Positions 18,205 to 27,358 of a stretch of DNA of 64,000 nt are shown in pieces. The translations under genes and the position numbers were made by a program. A model generated the notes under the pieces. The model was not told where the DNA came from. It ran no database searches and worked only from the letters and a program-made list of their open reading frames with translations. Source of the stretch: Lysinibacillus parviboronicapiens (GTDB lineage: Bacteria; Bacillota; Bacilli; Bacillales_A; Planococcaceae); the NCBI RefSeq assembly GCF_003049575.1, contig NZ_PYWI01000013.1:59276-123275 (forward strand), written 5' to 3'. Position 1 is the first letter of the stretch. Every line of letters starts with the position of its first letter.

Positions 18205-19923
18205 TTAGCGGTGGATGATTAAATATTTCTTTACGTATTCTTCTACCTCTGACGCAGTTGATAACTTTAATATAGGTTCAATATGTTGTAGTAACTGCTT
18301 CTGTGAATACTTGGCAATTTGCGCTCTTGTTTTTAGAATGGAAGATGCTGTCATGGAAAACTCATCTAATCCTAGTGCCAGTAATATCGGTATTGCTACT
18401 TCATCTCCTGCCATTTCGCCACACATCCCCACCCATTTATCATGCTGATGGGCAGCATCAATAACAGTCTTAATCAGCCGAAGAATGGCTGGGTGATAGG
18501 GCTGGTATAGGTATGACACATTCTCGTTCATACGATCTGTCGCCAATGTATATTGGATTAAATCATTTGTGCCTATCGAAAAAAAATCCACTTCCTTCGC
18601 AAATATATCTGCAATCATTGCTGCCGATGGAATTTCAATCATGATACCAACTTCAATTGTTTCAGATACTAAAATACCTTCGCTTTTCAGATGGTCCTTT
18701 TCTTCAAGTAATAATGCTTTTGCCAGTCTAAATTCATCTAATGTAGCAATCATTGGGAACATAATTTTTAAATTGCCAAAGGCACTTGCCCGTAGTAATG
18801 CTCGCAGCTGCGTACGAAACATTTCTTGATGGGATAAACAAATACGAATTGCTCGATAGCCTAAAAATGGATTCATTTCTACAGGGAGTTTAAAATAGGG
18901 AAGATTCTTATCTCCACCAATATCTAGTGTACGAACAATTGTTGGTTTGCCCTGCATTTTTTCGAGTACTGTTCGGTACGCAGTGAACTGCTCCTCCTCA
19001 TTTGGTGACTCCTGACGCTCCATATATAAAAACTCTGTTCGAAACAAACCGATACCATCCCCACCAGCATTGTTAACCATTTCTACATCCTCTGGTTTTC
19101 CGATATTACCAGCAATTTCTACACGTAAGCCGTCAGCACTTATACTTGGTAATGAACGAAATTGATTGAGCTCGCCTTGCAGCTGTTGTTGTATCTGTTG
19201 TTGACGCACATAAAATTGTGATATTTCCGCGGTAGCATCTAGTAGAATTTTGCCGTTTATGCCATCCATTATAATAGGTGCTCCCTGCTTTATAACTTGG
19301 GTGGCCGTTTTAGTTCCTACTATCGCTGGAATTCCCAATGTACGTGCGAGAATAGCCGAATGGGAGGTCCTCCCGCCAATATCCGTAATAAAGCCCTTTA
19401 CATATTTTGTATCTAGCTGTGCAGTCATGGATGGTGTTAAATCTTCAGCTACAATAATTACATCAGAAGACAAGCGACTGATATCCGGTAATTCCACACC
19501 TAATAAATGTGCTAATAATCGCTTCGACACATCACGTATATCAGCTGCTCGCTCCTGCATATATTCATTGTCTATTCCCTCAAACATTGCAATAAACATC
19601 TTAGATACTTCATCCAATGCATACTCAGCACTTATGCCTATGTTTATTTTCCCTTCAATGGCCGCTAACATCTCTGGATCTTCTAACAATAATTGATGAG
19701 CAGCAAAAATGGCCGCTTCCTCATCACCAAATTTCCCCTGCGCTATTGTATAGATTTCTTGGAGTTCTGCTTTTGTTTGAACTACTGCTGCCTTAAATCG
19801 AGTAAGTTCAGTGTTTATATCCGCGATTGTTACTCTTTCAAATGTTAAATCTGGTTCCATTAAACAATAGGCGTTTGCCAAGGCAATGCCCTCAGAAACG
19901 GCAATCCCGCGTATTTCTAGCAT
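18205..19923 (-). CDS. ptsI: PTS enzyme I
   Basis: A 572-aa phosphoenolpyruvate-protein phosphotransferase. The phospho-His is His188 in GGRTSHSAILAR; the PEP-binding part shows GIGLFRTEFLYM, RTLDIGGDK, PFLGYRAIRI, FFSIGTNDLIQYTLA and catalytic Cys in WVGMCGEMAGD. It starts inside the ptsH end (7-bp overlap), so the two general PTS proteins are translationally coupled. No other ptsHI is in the window; this may be the only general PTS pair of the cell, sited in the amino-sugar operon. Confidence 0.97.
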   Translation of the reverse strand: MLEIRGIAVSEGIALANAYCLMEPDLTFERVTIADINTELTRFKAAVVQTKAELQEIYTIAQGKFGDEEAAIFAAHQLLLEDPEMLAAIEGKINIGISAEYALDEVSKMFIAMFEGIDNEYMQERAADIRDVSKRLLAHLLGVELPDISRLSSDVIIVAEDLTPSMTAQLDTKYVKGFITDIGGRTSHSAILARTLGIPAIVGTKTATQVIKQGAPIIMDGINGKILLDATAEISQFYVRQQQIQQQLQGELNQFRSLPSISADGLRVEIAGNIGKPEDVEMVNNAGGDGIGLFRTEFLYMERQESPNEEEQFTAYRTVLEKMQGKPTIVRTLDIGGDKNLPYFKLPVEMNPFLGYRAIRICLSHQEMFRTQLRALLRASAFGNLKIMFPMIATLDEFRLAKALLLEEKDHLKSEGILVSETIEVGIMIEIPSAAMIADIFAKEVDFFSIGTNDLIQYTLATDRMNENVSYLYQPYHPAILRLIKTVIDAAHQHDKWVGMCGEMAGDEVAIPILLALGLDEFSMTASSILKTRAQIAKYSQKQLLQHIEPILKLSTASEVEEYVKKYLIIHR

Positions 19924-20186
19924 TCTTCACCAATTCCTTTAGTGATCATAATATCTGATACTGTCTGTATAAGCTTGTCAGCATCTGCCCCCTCGGCTGA
20001 AATAGCCACAATGCTTCCCGGCAATATGCCTAATGCCATAACACCCATAATGGATTTTAAATTGACTGACTTATCATTATATGTTAACAGAACGTCACAT
20101 TCGAATGGTGTAACAGCGGTAACTAGTAAAGCGGATGGTCGCGCATGTAGGCCTTCAGGTGTTGTTATTTTAAATGTTTTCTTCAT
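19917..20186 (-). CDS. ptsH: HPr phosphocarrier protein
   Basis: An 89-aa HPr. The phospho-His is His14 in EGLHARPSALL and the regulatory Ser is Ser45 in NLKSIMGVMAL, so HPr kinase could act on it and it could serve in CcpA control. Typical fold and length. It carries phosphate from enzyme I to EIIA at 16.1 kb. It follows the SIS gene by 17 bp. Confidence 0.97.
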   Translation of the reverse strand: MKKTFKITTPEGLHARPSALLVTAVTPFECDVLLTYNDKSVNLKSIMGVMALGILPGSIVAISAEGADADKLIQTVSDIMITKGIGEEC

Positions 20187-20203
20187 CTATACCCCTCCAA
20201 TTT

Positions 20204-20923
20204 TCATGTAAAGTTAATGCGATTTTGATAGTTCGCAATCATGTCATCATTATGATGCAGATTGGATTCTACATTATTACTTTCAAAAACAGGCACAATC
20301 CCTTGGAAATCTGCCATTTGCTCAATCACTTGACTAAAAATAGCATTCAGGATAGCCGAGCCAATAACCGTAGAAGCTGGTGCATACTGCATATTTTGAC
20401 GGCGTAATAAACCATCCCCAACTGGTATATGCGTATTTATGATGACATCCACTACCTCTTCTAAACGCTTCCCACTTCGGTGGCGAGTCTGCTGCTCACG
20501 ATAAGTAAGTGATTGAAGCGATATGACAAGCACACCTGCCTCCTTTGCAAGCAAAGCGGCGTCAATTGGTGCGTAATTTCTTCCTGAAGTCGATATCACT
20601 ATAAATACATCATTTTTTTGAAATTCAAAATAATGTTTATGTCGCTCGATTATCGTGGGATCTTTTTCATTTTTTGAAGACGTCAATGCCCCGGCTTGTA
20701 ATGTTAACGGCTCAATCGTAATTGGACGTACAGGCACAAGCCCACCCGCACGGAAAAATGCATCTTGTGCTAACAGGTGAGAATGACCACAACCAAATAA
20801 TTGCACAATACCACCACGTTGAATTTGTTGAACGATCATTTGTGCAGCTTCTGCAATATTTTCTTGCTCCTGCACAATTACTACTTGTAAAAGTCTCTGT
20901 ATTTCCAGAAAATAAGCATGCAT
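20204..20923 (-). CDS. Single-SIS-domain sugar-phosphate isomerase/lyase-like protein
   Basis: A 239-aa protein with one SIS domain: helical lead, then GGIVQLFGCGHSHLLAQDAFFRAGG, VFIVISTSGRNYAPIDAAL (phosphosugar-binding Ser/Thr loop) and a late DVIINTHIPVGDG. Such proteins bind phosphosugars. It is too short and lacks the GAGTSGRLGVLDA signature of MurQ etherase, and is not NagB. Start at 20923 has AAAGGTG 5-6 bp upstream; a GTG at 20944 would overlap nagR. In this operon it may replace MurQ (MurNAc-6-P etherase) or a deaminase/isomerase; that is inference. Confidence 0.8.
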   Translation of the reverse strand: MHAYFLEIQRLLQVVIVQEQENIAEAAQMIVQQIQRGGIVQLFGCGHSHLLAQDAFFRAGGLVPVRPITIEPLTLQAGALTSSKNEKDPTIIERHKHYFEFQKNDVFIVISTSGRNYAPIDAALLAKEAGVLVISLQSLTYREQQTRHRSGKRLEEVVDVIINTHIPVGDGLLRRQNMQYAPASTVIGSAILNAIFSQVIEQMADFQGIVPVFESNNVESNLHHNDDMIANYQNRINFT

Positions 20924-20927
20924 ATAA

Positions 20928-21650
20928 TCACCTTTTAATTTCACTAATGAATTTGTATCGATCTGCCCGATAAGTACTACGCACTAGCTCGAATGGAACG
21001 CCATCCGCTAAGTAACTTGTTCGTTTAATAATTAACACTGGTGCCGTACCCTTGATTTGTAAATATTTACTATCTTCCTTGGCAACAATAGCTGCCTCCA
21101 TTTGTTGAATGGCATTTCCAATTTTCTGATGAAATTTCGCTTCAATCAACGCATAGAGAGAGCCCATAATTTTCTTTTCATCTAATTCCGGATAAACTTT
21201 CACAGGAATATACGTTTTTTCAATCGCCATTGGCTTAGCATCAGCGTTGCGTATTCGCACAACAAAGAATACCTCTTCACCTGGCTCTAACAATAAATCA
21301 CCTGCAACATCTACTGGTGGAATAATTTTTTCAAAGCGTAAGACCTTACTACTTGGCTCCATTCCACGTGCTCGCATATCCTCTGTAAAACTCGTCAAGC
21401 CCATCAGTGGTTGCTCTAATTTCGGATTGGCAACATAGGTACCTCTTCCTTTTTCGCGGTACAGAAGCCCACTATTCACTAAATTAGTAATAGATTGACG
21501 CACTGTCATGCGGCTGACATCAAATTGCACTGATAACTCCCGCTCAGAAGGTATATTTTCGCCAATTTTATATTCCTCTAAATAAATACGTTGCTTTAAT
21601 ATTTCTTCTATTTGTATATAGATAGGTATATGAGAATTTTTATCTAACAA
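20928..21650 (-). CDS. nagR: GntR/HutC regulator NagR (YvoA-like)
   Basis: A 240-aa repressor: N-terminal winged helix (IGENIPSERELSVQFDVSRMTVRQSITNLVNSGLLYREKGRGTYV in outline, residues about 28-75) and a C-terminal UTRA effector domain (GMEPSSKVLR, EPGEEVFFVVRIRNAD, YKFISE). B. subtilis NagR (YvoA) responds to GlcNAc-6-P or GlcN-6-P and controls nagA-nagB and nagP. The three TGGTATAG-type operators in this cluster are the natural targets. It lies 27 bp after nagA and 4 bp before the SIS start. Confidence 0.93.
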   Translation of the reverse strand: MLDKNSHIPIYIQIEEILKQRIYLEEYKIGENIPSERELSVQFDVSRMTVRQSITNLVNSGLLYREKGRGTYVANPKLEQPLMGLTSFTEDMRARGMEPSSKVLRFEKIIPPVDVAGDLLLEPGEEVFFVVRIRNADAKPMAIEKTYIPVKVYPELDEKKIMGSLYALIEAKFHQKIGNAIQQMEAAIVAKEDSKYLQIKGTAPVLIIKRTSYLADGVPFELVRSTYRADRYKFISEIKR

Positions 21651-21677
21651 GCCTGCACCTTCCTTATCAACACTTTA

Positions 21678-22841
21678 CTATGATTTCTCAAATACAACTT
21701 TACCTCGACAAATAGTTTTTTGTACATTTAATTTTTGATCTAGTAATACAAAATCTGCATCATAACCTTCAGCAATACGCCCTGTTGTTTCTAGTTGTAG
21801 CTGTTCAGCCGCATTTGCAGATGACATGGCGACAAGTTCCTGTAAAGAACAATTTGTTACCGCTTTCATATTTTTCACTGCTTGTTCCATTGTCAAAACA
21901 CTACCTGCTAAGGCTCCATTCGATAAATGTGCGCCACTTTCAGTCACATGAACCGTTTGACCACCTAAATCATAGTCGCCGTATTGTAATCCCTTTGCAC
22001 GCATTGCATCAGTAATCAAAATAATTCCTGAAGCACCCTTTATTCGGTAGGCTAGTTGCACCGACTGCGGATGACTGTGCACAAAATCAGTAATTAACTC
22101 TACCTTCACCTTATCTTCTAAAAAAACTCCTCCGACAACGCCTGGACTACGATGATGGAAAGGGCGCATTTGATTGTATAAATGAGTCGCCTGTTTTACG
22201 CCCACTGTTATCGCCTTATGCACCTCTTCTATTGTTGCATCCGAATGTCCAATCGAAACGAGCACCCCTTGTTTACTTAGTTCTTCAATAAATGCCAATC
22301 CACCCTCTAACTCAGGTGCTACTGTAATTTGTTTAATACGTCTTTTACTTAATTGCTGCCAGTGCTCAAATTGTTCAATAGAGGGTAAAATCATATACTC
22401 CACAGGCTGTGCGCCTGCACGTTTCTTTGATAAAAATGGTCCTTCAACATGTATACCTAACAACCTCGCTTCGTCATCCCCATGTTCGAATTGAGCTAAG
22501 TTTTCTAATACATGCTCAATAGTTGTTATAGATTGGGTCATTGTCGTAGCAAGGAAACCTGTCACACCCTCTTGTACTAATGAACGAGCCATTTGATGGA
22601 GGGCTTTCTGAGTAGCATCCATCGTATCATTCCCAGCAGATCCGTGAATGTGCATATCAATATATCCAGGAAGTAGCAACCAATTTTTATCCTTGCCATC
22701 AATATATTGCTCCGCCTTGTCAGATATTTCGTGACTTATCTTACTAATCTGACCATTCTCTATAAATAAATCACCCTTAAATGGCGTCTCATCATAATTG
22801 ACTATTGTGACATTGGAAATTAACAGCGTATTTCCCAACAT
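21678..22841 (-). CDS. nagA: N-acetylglucosamine-6-phosphate deacetylase
   Basis: A 387-aa amidohydrolase that turns GlcNAc-6-P into GlcN-6-P and acetate. Motifs: metal-binding GYIDMHIHGSAGNDTMD, GIHVEGPFLSKKRAGAQ, SIGHSDAT, QATHLYNQMRPFHHR, and catalytic Asp in LITDAMRAKG. Ribosome site AAGGGGG lies just before the ATG. It is first in the operon behind a NagR-like dyad. The usual partner nagB (GlcN-6-P deaminase) is not in the window. Confidence 0.96.
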   Translation of the reverse strand: MLGNTLLISNVTIVNYDETPFKGDLFIENGQISKISHEISDKAEQYIDGKDKNWLLLPGYIDMHIHGSAGNDTMDATQKALHQMARSLVQEGVTGFLATTMTQSITTIEHVLENLAQFEHGDDEARLLGIHVEGPFLSKKRAGAQPVEYMILPSIEQFEHWQQLSKRRIKQITVAPELEGGLAFIEELSKQGVLVSIGHSDATIEEVHKAITVGVKQATHLYNQMRPFHHRSPGVVGGVFLEDKVKVELITDFVHSHPQSVQLAYRIKGASGIILITDAMRAKGLQYGDYDLGGQTVHVTESGAHLSNGALAGSVLTMEQAVKNMKAVTNCSLQELVAMSSANAAEQLQLETTGRIAEGYDADFVLLDQKLNVQKTICRGKVVFEKS

Positions 22842-22902
22842 TCCACCCCCTTGGCCTCTATTTTTGGGAAGACTTTAAGGAAAAGACAAGCTATTTCCTA
22901 AT

Positions 22903-22924
22903 TTGGTATAGTTGTCTATACCAA
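22903..22924. promoter_or_regulatory. NagR-like dyad operator upstream of nagA
   Basis: TTGGTATAG (22903-22911) and CTATACCAA (22916-22924) are exact inverted 9-mers with a 4-bp spacer. A TATAAT on the minus strand (22924-22929) abuts it and could be the -10 box of the nagA promoter. The half-site is that of the sites at 16844 and 16949. Confidence 0.8.
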
Positions 22925-23025
22925 TTATATAATGTTCACTAGAAAATAAAAAGATAATTTTTCTATTTTTCTAAATTTTTATATAAAATTTAAATTCTAT
23001 GTATCTTGAAAAGCTATTTTAGTCG

Positions 23026-23057
23026 TAAAAAAAGTAGCCATTACAGGAATGACTACT
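23026..23057 (-). terminator. Minus-strand terminator upstream of nagA
   Basis: AGTAGCCATT (23033-23042) pairs with AATGACTACT (23048-23057) with one mismatch, and seven T residues follow on the minus strand. It insulates nagA from transcripts of the 6S RNA side. Confidence 0.7.
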
Positions 23058-23084
23058 GTCTTTCTTCTTTTTAAAAAAGAAACA

Positions 23085-23225
23085 TCTAACATGAGCCGAC
23101 TGATTTCCACTACGGCGGAAGCTTTTCGCAGGTATGGCTTCAGTCTCCTTGTCGTTATGCTCGTGCGGGGCCTTCAGCTCATGCTATTCCCACAGGAAGC
23201 TTTGCTTTGTAGCGAAAGGCAAATG
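23085..23225. repeat. Possible short interspersed repeat
   Basis: A stretch richer in GC than its surroundings (with GGCGGAAGCTTTTCGC, GGCTTCAGTCTCCTTGTCG and GGGGCCTTCAGCTC) looks like the non-coding interspersed repeats common in Bacillaceae genomes. Only this copy is in the window, so the call rests on resemblance from memory. A 70-codon frame across it is not a credible gene. Confidence 0.35.
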
Positions 23226-23299
23226 CCGTATGCGCTCCAATCAGCTTGTTTACGTCCATAAATGATTGAGAAGATGAATAGGATGACGACCAATCAGTA

Positions 23300-23615
23300 A
23301 TAATGAACGGAATTAGCAATGTGCTGCCATTTGATCATTTAGTATGCAAATTAGAAGCTGCTATGGATTTAATTTTAAGAATCAATTGAACTTCCTATTG
23401 GGTGCAGCATATGAAAGAAGCCAATTGTTGACGTCATCAAAGTGACATGAAACAAATTAATGTACATCGAAAAGCAATGATTGAACGTGTATGTGCGGAT
23501 ATGAAAGAAAAGCATGGTATGCTTTGGATCAGCCTTACGAGGGATTAAAATATTGTTCATCCAGGCGATGCTGAATGCCATGAAGCTACTCTCGTTAATA
23601 AGGGCTATTTGTAAC
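23300..23615 (+). pseudogene. Remnant of an IS1182-family transposase
   Basis: Two broken pieces of a DDE transposase lie in order. 23303-23389 reads NVLPFDHLVCKLEAAMDLI, the N-terminal DHL-RKL-like motif of IS1182/IS5-type enzymes, then a stop. From 23447, VHRKAMIERVCADMKEKHGM matches the C-terminal ERxFADxKE-HG motif; after a frame change the next frame reads ALRGIKILFIQAMLNAMK, the expected LRG-K---QAML--- tail. The catalytic middle is deleted, so the element is dead. Confidence 0.75.
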
Positions 23616-23636
23616 GACTATTCCTCATAAAATTCC

Positions 23637-23679
23637 AAAAGGTATTCGAAATGGACTGTCATCATTTCGAATACCTTTT
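23637..23679. terminator. Perfect hairpin after the transposase relic and 6S RNA
   Basis: AAAAGGTATTCGAAATG pairs exactly with CATTTCGAATACCTTTT around a 9-nt loop. It lies about 50 bp beyond the 3' end of 6S RNA on the minus strand and just after the transposase relic on the plus strand. T-runs are short, so it may be an IS end structure or a two-way terminator. Confidence 0.6.
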
Positions 23680-23725
23680 GTCGTCAATCTGAAATAGCCA
23701 TGCATGCCTACTGATTTTCTATGTA

Positions 23726-23932
23726 TCGACGAATCCCGATAGTGCCGTAATGCCAATGAAACATTCGTTTTGAACCCGCGATTTGCAGGTGGGTGCCCGC
23801 TTCATAGCGTTAAACTTCCCTCTCCATTGGGGCATGTTTGCAACTATAAAATAGAAGGCTCCCGACGATATAGTGTTGGTCAAAACTGTTAAAGATAGTT
23901 AGCAGTTAGACAAACACATCAGGATTCGTATT
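23726..23932 (-). ncRNA. ssrS: 6S RNA (SsrS/BsrA type)
   Basis: On the minus strand the transcript would begin near CGAATCCTGATGTGTTTGTC and end near GGCATTACGGCACTATCGGGATTCG. The first 7 nt pair with the last 7 (CGAATCC / GGATTCG) to close the long hairpin. Inside are 6S-like blocks CGGGAGCC, AACATGCCCC, ACCCACCTGC and GGGTTCAAAACG. 6S RNA imitates an open promoter and traps sigma-A RNA polymerase. The length of about 205 nt and the place just downstream of aspS match B. subtilis bsrA. The window places it well away from tcdA because of the inserted sugar cluster. Confidence 0.85.
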
Positions 23933-23938
23933 ACAGTT

Positions 23939-23967
23939 ATAATAACACCATATTTCAGATAATTCAA
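23939..23967 (-). promoter_or_regulatory. Sigma-A promoter of 6S RNA
   Basis: Minus strand TTGAAT (23962-23967), 17-bp spacer, TATTAT (23939-23944). The expected start, about 7 nt on, coincides with the 5' end of the 6S closing stem. Confidence 0.75.
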
Positions 23968-24007
23968 ACGATTTTCTATTAAAATTTTAAAAACCTCGCA
24001 AAAACGC

Positions 24008-24057
24008 AAAAAATACCTAGATTTCCAACAAAATTTGCTAGAGAATCAAGGTATTTA
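24008..24057 (-). terminator. Terminator of hisS-aspS
   Basis: Read on the minus strand, AAATACCTTGATT pairs with AATCTAGGTATTT (one bulge or mismatch) and six T residues follow. The next 140 bp up to aspS contain no gene; a GC-rich piece at 24130-24175 is unexplained. Confidence 0.75.
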
Positions 24058-24201
24058 GCATTACAGTACTTCTAGTTTTCCTATACTTAGTTGTTTTTTC
24101 AAATGGTTATGGCAGTGCCTATACTCGGCTCCTAGAGGCTTAGCTGAGGCCTCCAGGACGGCGAGCGTAAACAGCACCAAAACAATTACAATGGAAACAG
24201 C

Positions 24202-25971
24202 TTATTTTTTAAATGGTTTGATTGCTAAACTTAGCTCACTCAATTGGTCAGGAGACACTGTACTTGGTGCATTTGTCAGTAAGCAGCTTGCACTTGCTGT
24301 TTTCGGGAATGCAATTGTGTCACGTAAGTTCGTACGGCCTGCAAGTAGCATTACAAAGCGGTCAAGGCCAAATGCAAGACCGGCATGTGGGGGCACACCG
24401 TATTCAAATGCTTCTAATAAGTAACCGAATTGTGCTTGTGCTTCCTCTACTGTGAAACCAAGTAGTTCAAACATTTTTTCTTGTAGTTCACGTTCGTAAA
24501 TACGTAATGATCCACCACCAAGCTCATAACCGTTTAACACGATATCATATGCTTGTGCACGTACTGCTGCTGGATCTGTATCCATTAAGGCAATATCTTC
24601 GTCAAATGGACGTGTGAATGGATGATGCGCTGCTTTGTAACGACCATCTTCTTCAGAGTACTCCAATAAAGGCCAGTCTGTAATCCATAAGAATGCGAAT
24701 TGTGATTCATCAATTAGCTCTAAATCTTGACCTAATTTTGTACGAAGTGCGCCAAGAGAAGCTGCAACAACAGAAGCTTTATCGGCAACAAATACTAAAA
24801 TATCGCCAACTTCAGCACCCATACGTTCGATTAATGCTGCGGCTAATGCTTCATCAAAGAATTTTGCGATTGGTCCATTTAAGCCTTCCTCTGTTACTTT
24901 TAGCCATGCAAGACCTTTAGCACCATAGATACCAACGAATTTTGTTAATTCATCCATGTCTTTACGAGAGTATTTGTCTGCTGCACCCTTTATGTTGATA
25001 CTTTTCACTTGTTTGCCCTGAGCCACAGTATCAGCAAATACTTTGAAATCACAGCCATCAAAAATATCGTTAAGTGCTACTAATTCTAAGCCAAAACGTA
25101 CATCCGGTTTATCTGAACCATAACGATCCATTGCTTCTTGATATTTCATACGTTGGAATGGCGCAGGAATGTCGATGCCCTTTACATCTTTCATAACGGC
25201 TTGGATGAGGCGCTCGTTCATTTCTAAAATTTCTTCCTGTGTTAAAAAGCTTGTTTCAATGTCGACTTGTGTGAATTCAGGCTGACGGTCAGCGCGTAAA
25301 TCTTCATCACGGAAACAACGTGCAATTTGGAAGTATTTCTCAAACCCAGCAACCATTAATAATTGTTTAAATAATTGTGGTGATTGTGGTAATGCATAAA
25401 ATTCACCTTCATGCACACGTGATGGCACTAAATAGTCACGTGCTCCTTCAGGAGAGGATTTCGTTAAAATTGGTGTTTCTACCTCTAAGAATCCTTCGTT
25501 TTGTAAAAAGTTACGAATTGTACGTGTAACGTCTGAACGCATTTTGAATGTATCAAACATGACCGGACGACGTAGGTCAAGGTAACGGTATTTTAAACGT
25601 AAATCTTCTGAGACATCTGTACGATCTTCAATTTGGAATGGTGTTGTTTTCGCTGTATTAATAACGACTAAGCTAGTCGCCTCCACTTCAATTTTTCCGT
25701 TTGGTACATTTGGGTTAATTTGATCTTCTGAACGAAGAATTATTGTCCCTTCGATTTCAATTACGTATTCACTACGTACTTTATCAGCTAAAGCATGAGC
25801 CTCTGCTACATCTGGACTAAAGACAACTTGTGTAATACCTGTACGATCGCGTAAATCAATAAAGATTAATCCGCCCAAGTCACGGCGACGTTGCACCCAA
25901 CCTTTTAATACGACTTTTTCGCCTTGTAACGCTTCTGATAGCTCGTTACTAGCATGTGTTCTTGTTGCCAT
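24202..25971 (-). CDS. aspS: Aspartyl-tRNA synthetase
   Basis: A 589-aa class II synthetase of the bacterial type: N-terminal OB anticodon domain ([26 protein letters not shown]), motif 2 [24 protein letters not shown], the bacterial GAD insertion (about residues 290-420), and motif 3 [15 protein letters not shown]. Start at 25971 has GGAGG 8 bp upstream. It lies 18 bp after hisS and shares its T-box leader. Whether it also charges tRNA-Asn cannot be decided from sequence alone. Confidence 0.97.
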   Translation of the reverse strand: MATRTHASNELSEALQGEKVVLKGWVQRRRDLGGLIFIDLRDRTGITQVVFSPDVAEAHALADKVRSEYVIEIEGTIILRSEDQINPNVPNGKIEVEATSLVVINTAKTTPFQIEDRTDVSEDLRLKYRYLDLRRPVMFDTFKMRSDVTRTIRNFLQNEGFLEVETPILTKSSPEGARDYLVPSRVHEGEFYALPQSPQLFKQLLMVAGFEKYFQIARCFRDEDLRADRQPEFTQVDIETSFLTQEEILEMNERLIQAVMKDVKGIDIPAPFQRMKYQEAMDRYGSDKPDVRFGLELVALNDIFDGCDFKVFADTVAQGKQVKSINIKGAADKYSRKDMDELTKFVGIYGAKGLAWLKVTEEGLNGPIAKFFDEALAAALIERMGAEVGDILVFVADKASVVAASLGALRTKLGQDLELIDESQFAFLWITDWPLLEYSEEDGRYKAAHHPFTRPFDEDIALMDTDPAAVRAQAYDIVLNGYELGGGSLRIYERELQEKMFELLGFTVEEAQAQFGYLLEAFEYGVPPHAGLAFGLDRFVMLLAGRTNLRDTIAFPKTASASCLLTNAPSTVSPDQLSELSLAIKPFKK

Positions 25972-25989
25972 TTGTAATTCCTCCAAAGA

Positions 25990-27255
25990 TTATTTATTTA
26001 ATAGGTAGTTAACTAATTCTGAGAAAGCGACCTTTTGTTGTTCGCCTGATTCCATATGTTTCACAGCTGCTACTTGCTCTTCTAGCTCTGTTTCACCTAG
26101 GACAATTGTAAATTTAGCGCCTAAACGGTCAGCAGATTTCATTTGTGCTTTCATTTTACGGTCTAAATAATCCATTTCCGTTGAAATACCTTTTGCACGG
26201 AACGAACTTGTTAACTCTACGGCTTTTAATTTCGCTTCATCGCCCATAGCTATCATGTAGACGTCAAGTGCCGAAGCTGTATCCAGCTCCACATTTTCTG
26301 CTTCGAGTGCTAACAACAAGCGCTCGATACTCAATGCAAAACCGATTCCCGGTACGTCTGGTCCACCGATTTCCTCTACTAAGCCGTTATAACGACCACC
26401 ACCACAAAGCGTTGTTATAGAACCGAAACCTGCAGCTGTTGACATTATTTCAAATGTTGTGTGATTGTAATAATCAAGACCACGTACTAGGTTTGGATCT
26501 ACCTCATACGTAATGCCAAGCGTATCTAAATACGTTTTCACCTGTGCAAAATACGCCGCTGAATCCTCTGTTAAAAAGTCTGTTAAAGCAGGTGCAGTAA
26601 CCATTAACGGATGCTCACGATCTACTTTACAGTCTAAAATGCGTAATGGATTTTTTTGTAGTCGGTTTTGACAGTCCGAGCAAAACTCTTCTATATGCGG
26701 CTCAAAGTGATTGATCAATGCTGTACGATGTGCATCTCGCGTTTCTTTGTCACCCAGTGAGTTAATCACTAATTTTAAGTCCTTTAAACCCACTGATTCG
26801 TAAACATCCATTGCCAGTGCAATGACTTCTGCATCGATTGCTGGATCTGCTGACCCAATAGCCTCAACACCGAATTGCACAAATTGACGATAACGACCTG
26901 CTTGTTGACGCTCATATCGGAACATTGGTCCTAAATAGGAGAGTTTTACGGGTTGATCTGGCGCACCAAACATCTTATGTTCTACGTACGCACGGACAAC
27001 ACCAGCTGTATTTTCTGGACGAAGCGTTAACGAACGACCACCACGATCTTCAAATGTATACATTTCCTTTTGTACGACATCCGTTGTTTCACCAACGCCA
27101 CGAGCAAATAAATCTGTTTGCTCAAAAGTCGGTGTACGAATCTCGTTATAACGATAAACCCTACATAAATCACGAATAATCGTTTCAACCTTTTGCCATT
27201 TTTCTGATTGGCCTGGCAAGATATCTTGGGTACCACGTGGCACTTTAAAACTCAT
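25990..27255 (-). CDS. hisS: Histidyl-tRNA synthetase
   Basis: A 421-aa class II synthetase: PRGTQDILP at the start, motif 2 [19 protein letters not shown], the histidine A loop [29 protein letters not shown], motif 3 [15 protein letters not shown] and a C-terminal anticodon-binding domain. Ribosome site GGAGG precedes the ATG. It is first gene of hisS-aspS, downstream of a T-box. Confidence 0.98.
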   Translation of the reverse strand: MSFKVPRGTQDILPGQSEKWQKVETIIRDLCRVYRYNEIRTPTFEQTDLFARGVGETTDVVQKEMYTFEDRGGRSLTLRPENTAGVVRAYVEHKMFGAPDQPVKLSYLGPMFRYERQQAGRYRQFVQFGVEAIGSADPAIDAEVIALAMDVYESVGLKDLKLVINSLGDKETRDAHRTALINHFEPHIEEFCSDCQNRLQKNPLRILDCKVDREHPLMVTAPALTDFLTEDSAAYFAQVKTYLDTLGITYEVDPNLVRGLDYYNHTTFEIMSTAAGFGSITTLCGGGRYNGLVEEIGGPDVPGIGFALSIERLLLALEAENVELDTASALDVYMIAMGDEAKLKAVELTSSFRAKGISTEMDYLDRKMKAQMKSADRLGAKFTIVLGETELEEQVAAVKHMESGEQQKVAFSELVNYLLNK

Positions 27256-27358
27256 GGAAATACCTCCTCTATTGATTGCTTATGAGCGAGTGTACCTTGC
27301 TGGATGGAGGGAACTTGAATGACGCCACATCGGATTGAGCGCAACTTTTCAAGCCAAT

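Noticed and set aside
19250..19696. 148-codon plus-strand frame opposite ptsI
   Set aside because: It is an antisense shadow of the ptsI coding region.
23049..23261. 70-codon plus-strand frame near the IS relic
   Set aside because: It starts inside a terminator and crosses a repeat-like GC-richer segment; the amino-acid sequence has no family resemblance.
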